The notes beneath the pieces are model-generated. The model was given only the letters and a program-made list of their open reading frames with translations, did not search any database and was not told the DNA's origin. A stretch of DNA of 9,236 bases from Candidatus Bathyarchaeota archaeon (GTDB taxonomy: Archaea; Thermoproteota; Bathyarchaeia; TCS64). The translations under genes and the position numbers were made by a program. Location: contig WJIV01000023.1 in NCBI GenBank assembly GCA_014730055.1, positions 1 to 9,236 on the forward strand, in the 5' to 3' direction. This document shows positions 1-5,360 of this stretch, in pieces; positions within the stretch are counted from its first letter, which is position 1; each line of letters starts with the position of its first letter.

Positions 1-2
1 CT

Positions 3-494
3 TACCTTATGGGATTGTTGGTTAAGGTATTTGGGCTTTCCATAGGTTTAGTCCTGGTATTTATTATGGTGATTACGAGAAATTTTACTATTATAGAAAT
101 CCTCAAGATAGGGGGAATGGTGGGATCGTTCATAGGTATTCTACTACTATTCTCAATTGGAGTTGTCATGGGGAACAAGGTCCATTATAGTTACATAATC
201 ACAGAGGAGGGTATAATCCAGGGTATGGGTGAGGCCGAGAAAAAGAGAAACAGAGCAATAATAGGGTTGAGTATGTTATCCGGCTCAATCCGATCCACAG
301 GCGCGGCTCTTTTGGCTGCCTCCAGGGAGACCATATCCCTGAGCTGGGATGAGGTGAAAAAAATAAACCGGGACGAGAAACGGAACTTTATTAAACTAAT
401 GGATGGTTGGCATACAATCATGTTATTATACTGCAAACCAGAAAACTACCGAGAAGTAGAGAAGATACTTGAGAAATATGTCTCAAAAATCTAA
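3..494 (+). CDS. membrane protein with two helices and a PH-like C-terminal region (5'-partial)
   Basis: I do not recognise a named family. The frame is open to the left edge, so the true start may lie outside the window; ATG at 9 is the first visible candidate but has no visible ribosome binding site. Counting from that ATG, residues about 4-23 and 33-54 are hydrophobic enough to be two membrane helices. A soluble part follows, containing YSYIITEEGI (about 60-69), a Gly/Ser/Ala-rich stretch, and SWDEVKKI...WHTIMLLYCKPENYREVEKILEKYV at the end. Two helices, then a 'Y-x-I-T-x-x-G-I' strand and a final 'K/R-x-x-E-V-E-K-I-L' helix, is the pattern of bacterial/archaeal PH-like membrane proteins of unknown role; that assignment is inference. 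The TAA stop is at 492-494. It is convergent with the minus-strand cluster downstream. Confidence 0.6.
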   Translation, partial: YLMGLLVKVFGLSIGLVLVFIMVITRNFTIIEILKIGGMVGSFIGILLLFSIGVVMGNKVHYSYIITEEGIIQGMGEAEKKRNRAIIGLSMLSGSIRSTGAALLAASRETISLSWDEVKKINRDEKRNFIKLMDGWHTIMLLYCKPENYREVEKILEKYVSKI

Positions 495-587
495 ATCACA
501 AAAGATAGATTTCGAAAAAATATCCTTATATTCGTAAGAACCTTAAGCCCGTATAATTTGTTATAACAGTTTTTGAGGTCGCCATTT
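495..587. other. AT-rich tail region, no gene seen
   Basis: This stretch lies between the end of the first gene and the recognisable end of the antiporter remnant. All frames are interrupted, and I see no further antiporter similarity on the minus strand. An A-run at 516-521 would read as a T-run on the minus strand and could end transcription coming from the cluster at 858-3569. I see nothing else in it. Confidence 0.4.
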
Positions 588-858
588 TCAACTCCCCAGT
601 GCGCCTATTTCCTGAGGTGTGTATATAATCTTACTCCAACGGGAATTGGTGCCAGCCAGAGCATATAAGATGTAGAACGCCAAGGTGCTGAAAATGGGGG
701 CAAGATTTCGAAAGCCCAAGGGCTCTAGGAGGAGAAAAACCGATCCAAGGAGGACCCCGAAGGGTATCAGGGATCCTTTTCTTGAAGAGGTAGTTTCCGA
801 AGAACCCAAGAGTTATAATCAGACCAGCGAGGATAAAGATAGTGTTCGTAATTTACAC
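588..858 (-). pseudogene. decayed N-terminal fragment of an NhaP-like cation/proton antiporter
   Basis: Two overlapping minus-strand frames together rebuild the first helices of a CPA-family antiporter. Frame one (852 down to 763) reads TIFILAGLIITLGFFGNYLF, then KKRIPDT, the usual first helix and 'G-x-x-x-x-K-x-x-I-P-D' turn. The reading then shifts by one base near 765, and frame two (764 down to about 648) continues FGVLLGSVFLLLEPLGFRN and LAPIFSTLAF, matching the 'GVLLGP' and 'LAPIFSTLALIIILFDGG' segments of this family. From family spacing, about 14 nt seem lost between IPD and GVLLG. The expected DGG motif is absent and similarity stops at about 75 residues of a protein normally near 400. 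A GTG overlapping the stop of the preceding gene (TAGTG) would be a normal coupled start, but the next codon is TAA. Nonsense, frameshift and truncation together argue for a true pseudogene. Confidence 0.72.
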
Positions 859-1280
859 TAGCTGCTAAATTCAGCTATATTGGAGGCTATCTTATCATGG
901 AGGTTATCCTCGAACATCTTTGCAGTTAGGTAGCTCCCAGCGGCGGCCACAGAGCCTACAGCCAGTGCAGCTGGAGCAGCGACGGTGCTGGCTACTATGA
1001 AGCCTGCTGTAGCGGATACTGCCATGTTTTTGCCCCAGGCACCCACAAGTACAATCACAGCATAGTTGTTGGGGTCCCCGGCGATGACAACCTCGACATC
1101 TCGGGCTGCGCCTATGATGATCCTTGTAACATGTGTTTTTACTGCTCTTAGGTGGTAAGCCTTCTCGGTTACGTCGTCTTTCACGATCTTGAAATTTTCT
1201 TTCAGAAGGAAGTCCTTTACACTGGCATAGAGCTTTTCTAGGTCAGTTTCTCTTCCCTCTATATGTATTAGTTTTGTCAC
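858..1280 (-). CDS. small Gly/Ala-rich GAW-motif protein, paralogue B; putative antiporter partner
   Basis: 140 aa, family not recognised. Residues 1-45 are a polar alpha/beta head (DLEKLYASVKDFLLKENF). The core motif TRIIIGAARDVEVVIAGDP and VGAWGKN (about 52-86) is followed by a long Ala/Gly/Val stretch ending AAAGSYLTA (about 87-120), which could form a membrane-inserted hairpin or a glycine-zipper helix pair, and then a charged helix. It is clearly a paralogue of the protein at 2472-2936, sharing YHLRA-x-KT, RIIIG, GAWGKN and AAAGSYLTA. The start is GTG at 1280, overlapping the antiporter stop as GTGA, with GAGGAG 8 nt upstream (1289-1294), so translation is probably coupled. Its own stop runs into the start region of the second antiporter, now broken. 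A regulatory or accessory role in cation/proton antiport is inferred only from this context. Confidence 0.85.
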   Translation of the reverse strand: MTKLIHIEGRETDLEKLYASVKDFLLKENFKIVKDDVTEKAYHLRAVKTHVTRIIIGAARDVEVVIAGDPNNYAVIVLVGAWGKNMAVSATAGFIVASTVAAPAALAVGSVAAAGSYLTAKMFEDNLHDKIASNIAEFSS

Positions 1281-2494
1281 TGTAAGATCTCCTCAAATGT
1301 TAACTCTTCTTGGTAGGACTTCTTTAACAGGAAGGGCGGGATCAGGCTAGTTATGAATATCATTAGGATCAACGCTGTATAGACCTCATCGGGCAGGATA
1401 CTATAGGTTATACCAATACTTGCTATGACTAAACCAATTTCTCCCCGCGATATCATACCGTAACCTACTCTCATGGCACAGGATCTGTCCCTGAGCAGAT
1501 ATATGCAGGGTAGACCACAGCCGACAAGCTTGCTGGAAATCGCAACTATACAAAGGATCAGGATAAGCAGAAAGTTGGTGTGAAGGATGGAGCTGGGATT
1601 AACGCTAGTTCCCATTACAATGAAGAACAGTGGCACGAAGAGTAGTTCGATCTTCTCGATGAATTCTTGGATCTTGTCATGGTAGAGGCTATCGGATATG
1701 GCCATACCGGCGATGAAGGCTCCTACGAAGGGGCTCAAGCCGAATATGCCGCTGAATGCAGCGTAGGAGAAACATACCAGTATCGAGAAAGCCTCAATTA
1801 GACGCCCTGTCTCGACCCTAAGCATGACAATGTAGTCAAATATTTTAGGTACCACTCTTACGCTGATAGCCGTTAGGATAAACCAGACAAGAAGGGTTTT
1901 ACCAACTGAGAGGACTATGTCTATTACTGTCACCTGTGCCCCCTGTACAATAATGGAAAGGATGACGCTTGCCAGAGACAGGGCGAGGACATCATCTATA
2001 ACGGCAGCGCCCAATATGATCTTGGCCTCACGGGAGCCAAGTTTACCCATCTCATCGAGGCTTTTCAGGGATATAGCGATACTTGTAGCTGCCATACTAC
2101 CGCCAATAATCATGGCTATCTTCCAGTCATACCCGAGGAAAACGGTGGCGCCGAATCCCATAAGGTAAGGGAGAACAACACCCAGTACACCGACCGTCAT
2201 GGACGCGATACCTGAGGTTCTCAGCTCCCCGAAGGTCATGTGGAGGCCAGCGCCGAAGAGTAAGAAGACGGCACCTACCTCCGAGAAGACATAGACAAGC
2301 TCGTTGAATTCTATTAGGGGCCTCGAACCTAGAGTCAGTCCCCCGATCATGCTTGGGCCAAAAAGGATTCCAATGAGAAGTGTGCCTATGATCCGTGGGA
2401 TCTTTAGCCTGGTGCTTATCCCACTCGCTAGCTCCGCTAGAGCTATGAGTATCGAGATGTCAACGACAGCTCTAAACAGTATCTGCTGCTCCAT
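1277..2494 (-). CDS. CPA2-family cation/proton antiporter (KefB/NapA type)
   Basis: 405 aa from the chosen ATG. It is an integral membrane protein of about 12-13 helices that should exchange Na+ or K+ for H+. Family marks in order: LKIPRIIGTLLIGILFGPS (about 30-48), AVFLLFGAGLHM (about 75-86), the unwound-helix segment AATSIAISLKSL (about 135-146), the ion-binding pair AAVIDDVLAL with two aspartates at 167-168, SPFVGAFIAGMAIS (about 254-267), VPLFFIVMGTSVNP (about 287-300), SSKLVG with the conserved lysine at 322, and SRGEIGLV (349-356). DD pairs are typical of electrogenic members such as NapA/NhaA (family knowledge). There is no soluble TrkA-N/RCK domain, and the protein ends soon after the last helix. 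ATG at 2494 is preferred over GTG at 2503 because AAGGAG lies 8 nt before it. It overlaps the preceding paralogue A gene by 23 nt. The specific ion cannot be told from sequence. Confidence 0.93.
   Translation of the reverse strand: MEQQILFRAVVDISILIALAELASGISTRLKIPRIIGTLLIGILFGPSMIGGLTLGSRPLIEFNELVYVFSEVGAVFLLFGAGLHMTFGELRTSGIASMTVGVLGVVLPYLMGFGATVFLGYDWKIAMIIGGSMAATSIAISLKSLDEMGKLGSREAKIILGAAVIDDVLALSLASVILSIIVQGAQVTVIDIVLSVGKTLLVWFILTAISVRVVPKIFDYIVMLRVETGRLIEAFSILVCFSYAAFSGIFGLSPFVGAFIAGMAISDSLYHDKIQEFIEKIELLFVPLFFIVMGTSVNPSSILHTNFLLILILCIVAISSKLVGCGLPCIYLLRDRSCAMRVGYGMISRGEIGLVIASIGITYSILPDEVYTALILMIFITSLIPPFLLKKSYQEELTFEEILQ
1289..1294 (-). promoter_or_regulatory. Shine-Dalgarno GAGGAG for the GTG start at 1280
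   Basis: GAGGAG lies 8 nt before the GTG start and inside the last codons of the antiporter. It fixes the GTG as start and supports translational coupling of the two genes. Confidence 0.75.
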
Positions 2495-2936
2495 CTTCCT
2501 CACTCCTTGAATTTCTCTCTTTCACGATCAGATCAATGTATCTATGGAACTCCTTCCAGGTCTCCTGTTCGTAGCCAACCGCTGTAAGATAGCTTCCAGC
2601 AGCCGCGAATCCGCCATATGCTACAGCAGGCCCAGAGGCTAGTGACGCAACTACGAACCCCGTAGTACCTGATGTCACCAGGTTTTTACCCCATGCCCCC
2701 ACAGAGAATACTATTGCGAAGCTATCTGGATCTCCGGCCAGTATTAGCTCGATATCCCTGACCCCCCCTATTATTATCCTGGCTACGCCAGTTTTTTCAG
2801 CTCGGAGATGGTAAACGTGCTCTGTCTGGACATCGCTCGTGAAAACGAAATCATCCTCAACGAGCTTCCTCTTAATGAATTTGTATAATTTTGATAGCTC
2901 AATGTTTTTGTTCTTAAATATCTGAATCTTGGTCAC
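2472..2936 (-). CDS. small Gly/Ala-rich GAW-motif protein, paralogue A; putative antiporter partner
   Basis: 154 aa, family not recognised. It has the same plan as its paralogue at 858-1280: a polar head (IELSKLYKFIKRKLVEDDF), the core ARIIIGGVRDIELILAGDP and VGAWGKN (about 52-86), a Gly/Ala/Val stretch ending AAAGSYLTA (about 87-120), and a charged tail with an extra acidic end (RSEEDGAADTV). The start is GTG at 2936, supported by GGTGAT 5 nt upstream (2942-2947), a good match to the archaeal 16S tail. The 3' end overlaps the CPA2 antiporter frame by 23 nt, so the two are almost certainly co-expressed. I infer an accessory or regulatory subunit acting at the membrane with the antiporter. A peripheral protein tethered by the hydrophobic stretch is also possible. 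Confidence 0.85.
   Translation of the reverse strand: MTKIQIFKNKNIELSKLYKFIKRKLVEDDFVFTSDVQTEHVYHLRAEKTGVARIIIGGVRDIELILAGDPDSFAIVFSVGAWGKNLVTSGTTGFVVASLASGPAVAYGGFAAAGSYLTAVGYEQETWKEFHRYIDLIVKERNSRSEEDGAADTV
2503..2508 (-). promoter_or_regulatory. Shine-Dalgarno AAGGAG deciding the antiporter start
   Basis: AAGGAG sits 8 nt before ATG 2494 and abuts the alternative GTG at 2503, so it can serve only the ATG. It lies within the coding end of the preceding gene. Confidence 0.7.
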
Positions 2937-3094
2937 ACTATATCACCAACGAGTTTTGAATAGTTGTCAGAAGTTTGATAGCTACAGGAAGGAGCTGCAG
3001 GTACTAACATCATTAATAGATTAAAGGTTGTAGGCCAGAGTGAACGAGAAAAGCACAATTTTATTATCAGATTCTCCAACTTTTCTTCTGACAT
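2933..3094 (-). CDS. possible 53-aa small ORF upstream of paralogue A (doubtful)
   Basis: An ATG at 3094 opens 53 codons beginning MSEEKLENLIIKL and ending at a TGA that overlaps the next GTG start as GTGA. The same GTGA overlap joins the antiporter to paralogue B. The first 13 residues look like a normal archaeal protein start; the remainder (SRSLWPTTFNLLMMLVPAAPS and on) has no family resemblance I can see, and there is no good Shine-Dalgarno before the ATG. It could be a leader peptide, a decayed gene, or a chance opening in the intergenic spacer. A TATA-like box for the downstream gene also seems to lie inside it (about 3012-3025), which argues against coding. Confidence 0.2.
   Translation of the reverse strand: MSEEKLENLIIKLCFSRSLWPTTFNLLMMLVPAAPSCSYQTSDNYSKLVGDIV
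2942..2947 (-). promoter_or_regulatory. Shine-Dalgarno GGTGAT for the GTG start at 2936
   Basis: GGTGAT is separated by 5 nt from the GTG start. It matches the archaeal anti-SD and decides in favour of this non-ATG start. Confidence 0.7.
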
Positions 3095-3104
3095 CTTTTC
3101 AACC

Positions 3105-3560
3105 CTAAGTCATGAAGGTCTCGATTTTCTCGCTGGAGTACTCGGATTCACTGTGCTTCTTCACGAGCTCCTTGATCTCGTTCTTAAGCTTCCTACCGTA
3201 CTCTACTGCCATTAGACCCGCTGCTCCACCAGCAAGCGCACCTACTGCTGGGCCGAGAACTATACTGGCGCTGGCGTAGGGCATAACGAGGTTGCTCATC
3301 CATGCGCCGGTGTGGAGCTCGATGAGGTAATCCTCTGGTTCGCCGGTGATGGTCACCGTTACCTCTCTAAGTGATCCCATGAGCATCTGGGGTATACTTG
3401 ACCTCGTAGCCGTGACACTCATAAAGGGAACATTGTTAACCTCACCATTCTTCTCCTCGACTATGTTTAGCTCCTTCTCGTTCTGAAGCTCTTTCACTAT
3501 ATCCCTGTATAAGGCTTTCAGGTCCGTGTTCATTTCCTTGTATCTTCTTACGAAGGGCAT
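3105..3560 (-). CDS. GAW-motif small protein, divergent paralogue C
   Basis: 151 aa from ATG at 3560, family not recognised. It shares the core of the two paralogues downstream: PQMLMGSLREVTVTITGEP and HTGAWMSN line up with RIIIGGVRDIELILAGDP and SVGAWGKN, followed by a Gly/Ala-rich hydrophobic stretch (VLGPAVGALAGGAAGLMAVEYG) and a charged helical tail. It is clearly more distant, with no YHLRA segment and an HTGAW instead of a VGAW motif. A TTG at 3569 is an alternative start, but alignment of the N-terminus with the paralogues (MPFVRRYKEMNTDLKALY with MTKLIHIEGRETDLEKLY) favours the ATG. A TTTAAG box near 3591-3597 sits about 35 nt before it, giving a very short leader. It is the first gene of the cluster and divergent from a regulator gene. 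Function unknown. Confidence 0.75.
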   Translation of the reverse strand: MPFVRRYKEMNTDLKALYRDIVKELQNEKELNIVEEKNGEVNNVPFMSVTATRSSIPQMLMGSLREVTVTITGEPEDYLIELHTGAWMSNLVMPYASASIVLGPAVGALAGGAAGLMAVEYGRKLKNEIKELVKKHSESEYSSEKIETFMT

Positions 3561-3590
3561 TTTGTTCAAAAATCTGGAGCCAGCCTGACT

Positions 3591-3598
3591 ACTTAAAG
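3591..3598 (-). promoter_or_regulatory. TATA-like box for the GAW-protein/antiporter cluster
   Basis: CTTTAAGT on the minus strand lies about 27 nt before a predicted transcript start near 3568, which would leave only a few bases before ATG 3560. No Shine-Dalgarno is seen, as expected for a near-leaderless archaeal mRNA. Prediction by spacing only. Confidence 0.4.
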
Positions 3599-3612
3599 CA
3601 GCTAGTATATGC

Positions 3613-3679
3613 TGTAACTTTGTGTGTTATGAGTAATGTTTTTTGTTACAGTGTGTTCATATGTATACCATGTTTGTTC
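3613..3679. repeat. imperfect repeats in the divergent control region, possible operator
   Basis: TGTAAC (3613-3618) and GTTACA (3645-3650) form a perfect 6-bp inverted pair 26 nt apart. GTGTGTT occurs at 3622-3628 and 3651-3657, with a weaker GTTTGTT at 3672-3678. The repeats surround the predicted promoter of the ribbon-helix-helix gene and lie between it and the antiporter cluster. They are candidates for the regulator's own binding sites; this is inferred from position only. Confidence 0.35.
3659..3667 (+). promoter_or_regulatory. TATA-like box for the RHH regulator (leaderless)
   Basis: ATATGTATA-type sequence is centred about 25 nt before ATG 3688, which is where an archaeal TATA box would sit for a leaderless transcript starting at that ATG. 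It supports the choice of this start over the upstream in-frame TTG 3643 and ATGs 3661 and 3670. Confidence 0.45.
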
Positions 3680-3687
3680 ACTCAAAG

Positions 3688-4209
3688 ATGCCTTCCAGTA
3701 CGAGGACCATCCGTATCAAGAAGGAGAGTGATCTGGTGCTAGAGCGTGAGGCTCAGCGTCATGGTGTTAGCGTTAACGCCCTGGTTAGTAATCTAATAGA
3801 CCATTACGTATATTCTCTAAGGTTTTTCACAAGCGGCGGAATGCTATCCATGAATAACGAGACCCTGATGGCGCTGATGGAAAACCTCTCCGATGAGGAA
3901 ATAGCGGATACAGCTTATGCGAGGGGGAGCCAGAAGGTCCGTGAGAGCCTTATGCAGAGAGGCATGCTTGTCAACTACGATAGCGTGATATGGTATGTCT
4001 CGCAGATACTCGGGGAGTATAACGGGTGGTTCAGGTGCGATCATATAGTTGAAGAGAAGATGGATAGGCTCCACCTCAGTCATAATTATGGTTTCAAGTG
4101 GAGCATATTCATAATGAATTACATAGCCAGTATGCTGAAAGAGGTACTTGCTTTAAAGATTAACACTGTCATGCTCAAGAATGCGGTAAACATCGAGATA
4201 CCTAAATAG
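3688..4209 (+). CDS. ribbon-helix-helix DNA-binding regulator with archaeal C-terminal domain
   Basis: 173 aa from ATG 3688. The N-terminus is a ribbon-helix-helix fold: strand TRTIRI (5-10), helix A (KESDLVLEREAQRHG, 12-26), turn and helix B (SVNALVSNLIDHYV, 28-41). The pattern 'TRTIR...E..A..-GVSVNAL.S.L...YV' is common in archaeal MetJ/Arc-type regulators, which bind DNA as dimers through the strand. The remaining 130 residues are an unnamed domain seen with such archaeal RHH proteins, ending SHNYGFKWSIFIMNYIASMLKEVL, and may bind a ligand or assemble oligomers (inference). The start is chosen because homologues begin 'MP-TRTIR' and a TATA-like box sits about 25 nt upstream. It is divergent from the antiporter cluster and followed 34 bp later by the DUF1614 gene. 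It probably controls itself and/or a neighbour. Confidence 0.85.
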   Translation: MPSSTRTIRIKKESDLVLEREAQRHGVSVNALVSNLIDHYVYSLRFFTSGGMLSMNNETLMALMENLSDEEIADTAYARGSQKVRESLMQRGMLVNYDSVIWYVSQILGEYNGWFRCDHIVEEKMDRLHLSHNYGFKWSIFIMNYIASMLKEVLALKINTVMLKNAVNIEIPK

Positions 4210-4212
4210 AGC

Positions 4213-4222
4213 TTTTTAATAA
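4213..4222 (+). promoter_or_regulatory. TATA-like box for the DUF1614 gene
   Basis: TTTTTAATAA is centred about 27 nt before ATG 4244 with no Shine-Dalgarno between, which predicts a leaderless transcript. The same T-run could end transcription of the regulator gene just upstream. Confidence 0.45.
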
Positions 4223-4243
4223 TCAAAAACTATATACCATAAC

Positions 4244-4987
4244 ATGAGAAGGTCGAATATTAGAAGCCTCATCTACAAGCCTTTTAATCTACTATATTTC
4301 GGTTTCCTGATCTTCCTACTTGTAACAGTGGCTGGATGGTTCCTGTCCTTCTTCGAGGGGTTACTCGTGGAGCAACTGGGTCTACCCCAGCGGTACTTTT
4401 GGGCCATTACACTTCTTAGCCTAGTAGGGAGCTACGTCAACCTGCCCCTAGCGGTACTGGAGAGCGAGCGTCAGGTACCCTACATCGAGCAGGTGGAAAG
4501 CTTTGGGGTTACCTATGAGATCCCCAAGATCGATGTATCGAGGAAGCACACCCTTGTTATGATAAACCTTGGTGGGGCAATAATCCCAACTATCATCAGC
4601 CTTTACATGTTTTACTCGATTTACCGTCTTTCACCGAATCCAATCCTGACAGTGGCTAAGACCCTTATCGTGCTGGTGATAGTGAGTTTAAACACCCACC
4701 AATCAGCCCAGATAGTGGAGGGGTTAGGTATAACTACACCTGCATGGGGCCCTCCCACAATGACTGCTTTCGTCGTATTCCTGATAAATTACTTCAGTCC
4801 TGTGAACTATCCGATGCAGATAGCTTACATAGGCGGGACCTTGGGGGCCCTGATAGGTGCTGACTTGCTTAACCTGGATAAAATTGCTGGAGTTGGACCC
4901 GTAGTTAGCATTGGTGGCGCAGGGACATTTGATGGGGTTTACCTTACAGGGTTAGTCTCAGTACTGTTAATCCTGATAATATCATAG
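4244..4987 (+). CDS. DUF1614 family membrane protein
   Basis: 247 aa, about 7 membrane helices. Family signatures I recognise: GSYVNLPL (62-69), NLGGAIIP (108-115), a proline-rich turn ITTPAWGPP (163-171), AYIGGTLGALIGADLLNL (194-211) and the end motif SIGGAGTFDGVYLTG (222-236). These match the DUF1614 family found in archaea and some bacteria, whose function is not known. The conserved intramembrane-looking IGAD and GTFD aspartates (about 207 and 230) invite a transport or intramembrane enzyme role, but that is speculation. The length is normal and the frame intact. The ATG at 4244 is preceded by a well-placed TATA-like box and no Shine-Dalgarno. It ends 16 bp from the convergent coiled-coil gene and lies between other ion-transport genes. 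Confidence 0.88.
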   Translation: MRRSNIRSLIYKPFNLLYFGFLIFLLVTVAGWFLSFFEGLLVEQLGLPQRYFWAITLLSLVGSYVNLPLAVLESERQVPYIEQVESFGVTYEIPKIDVSRKHTLVMINLGGAIIPTIISLYMFYSIYRLSPNPILTVAKTLIVLVIVSLNTHQSAQIVEGLGITTPAWGPPTMTAFVVFLINYFSPVNYPMQIAYIGGTLGALIGADLLNLDKIAGVGPVVSIGGAGTFDGVYLTGLVSVLLILIIS

Positions 4988-4993
4988 AAATAT

Positions 4994-5000
4994 AAAAAAA
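4994..5000 (-). terminator. T-run terminator of the coiled-coil gene
   Basis: Seven consecutive T on the minus strand begin 4 nt after the TAA at 5004-5006. This is a typical archaeal oligo-T terminator without a hairpin. Confidence 0.5.
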
Positions 5001-5003
5001 GTA

Positions 5004-5303
5004 TTAAGCGTCGAGTGGTCCTATAGATTCTTGCTCGTCCATCTCGTTCCAGTTATCGCGGAGAGATTTGTATATCTTTCTAAGCCTCTCCTTTAGGTTC
5101 TTCACTGTCTCTTTTGACTTTTCTTCGACCTCGTCCATCCTTTTGTCCATCTTCTTTGAGAGGTTCTTCCCTGACTTTGAGAGGTCCTTGGCTTCTTCTC
5201 TGAGCTCCTTTGAGATTTTCTTAGGTGCCTTTTTTGCTTTACTTAGTAGATTCTTGGTTCTTTCTTCCCATTTATCTAGCTCTTCTTTCATTTGTTTTGG
5301 CAT
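5004..5303 (-). CDS. small highly charged coiled-coil protein
   Basis: 99 aa, family not recognised. Lys/Glu/Asp/Arg make up about half the chain, there are almost no aromatic or Cys residues, and there is no membrane segment or signal peptide. Residues about 5-90 show a continuous helical rhythm with leucine, isoleucine and methionine at roughly 3/4 spacing (ISKELREEAKDLSKSGKNL, KKMDKRMDEVEEKSKETVK), so one long amphipathic helix or coiled coil is likely. The C-terminus (MDEQESIGPLDA) is acidic. A GGTG motif lies 5 nt before the ATG (5309-5312), supporting this start. It is divergent from the CorA gene across 57 bp, so the two may be co-regulated. It could be a structural or membrane-surface protein of apolipoprotein-like type; nothing in the sequence settles the function. 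Confidence 0.75.
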   Translation of the reverse strand: MPKQMKEELDKWEERTKNLLSKAKKAPKKISKELREEAKDLSKSGKNLSKKMDKRMDEVEEKSKETVKNLKERLRKIYKSLRDNWNEMDEQESIGPLDA

Positions 5304-5360
5304 CTAAACACCGTATAATATAATACTAAGATTCTTTTTAAAATTACATGATAATCAGCT
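5304..5360. promoter_or_regulatory. compact divergent promoter between the coiled-coil gene and corA
   Basis: Only 57 bp separate the two start codons. Two AT boxes are visible: TATAATATAA (about 5314-5323) and TTTTTAAAATT (5335-5345). By spacing, the first suits a plus-strand transcript starting near 5346 (corA, about 15-nt leader). The second suits a minus-strand transcript starting near 5312 (about 9-nt leader carrying GGTG). The two promoters would then face across one another and polymerase could not occupy both. The second box could also serve corA with a leaderless start. Confidence 0.45.

Noticed and set aside
191..436. 81-codon open frame on the minus strand inside the first gene
   Set aside because: Lies wholly opposite a better coding frame with membrane helices and a PH-like pattern; no start signal.
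1917..2510. Plus-strand open frames at 1917-2168 and 2304-2510
   Set aside because: Both are opposite the well-supported antiporter gene and read as low-complexity Arg/Pro/Ser/Ile translations.
3643..3687. Upstream TTG start for the RHH regulator (15 extra residues)
   Set aside because: The extra residues have no family match and would place the TATA-like box inside the gene; ATG 3688 fits both homologue N-termini and promoter spacing.
5068..5307. 79-codon plus-strand frame rich in Phe and Ser
   Set aside because: It is the complement of the Lys/Glu-rich coiled-coil gene; AAG/GAG codons read backwards give Leu/Phe/Ser.
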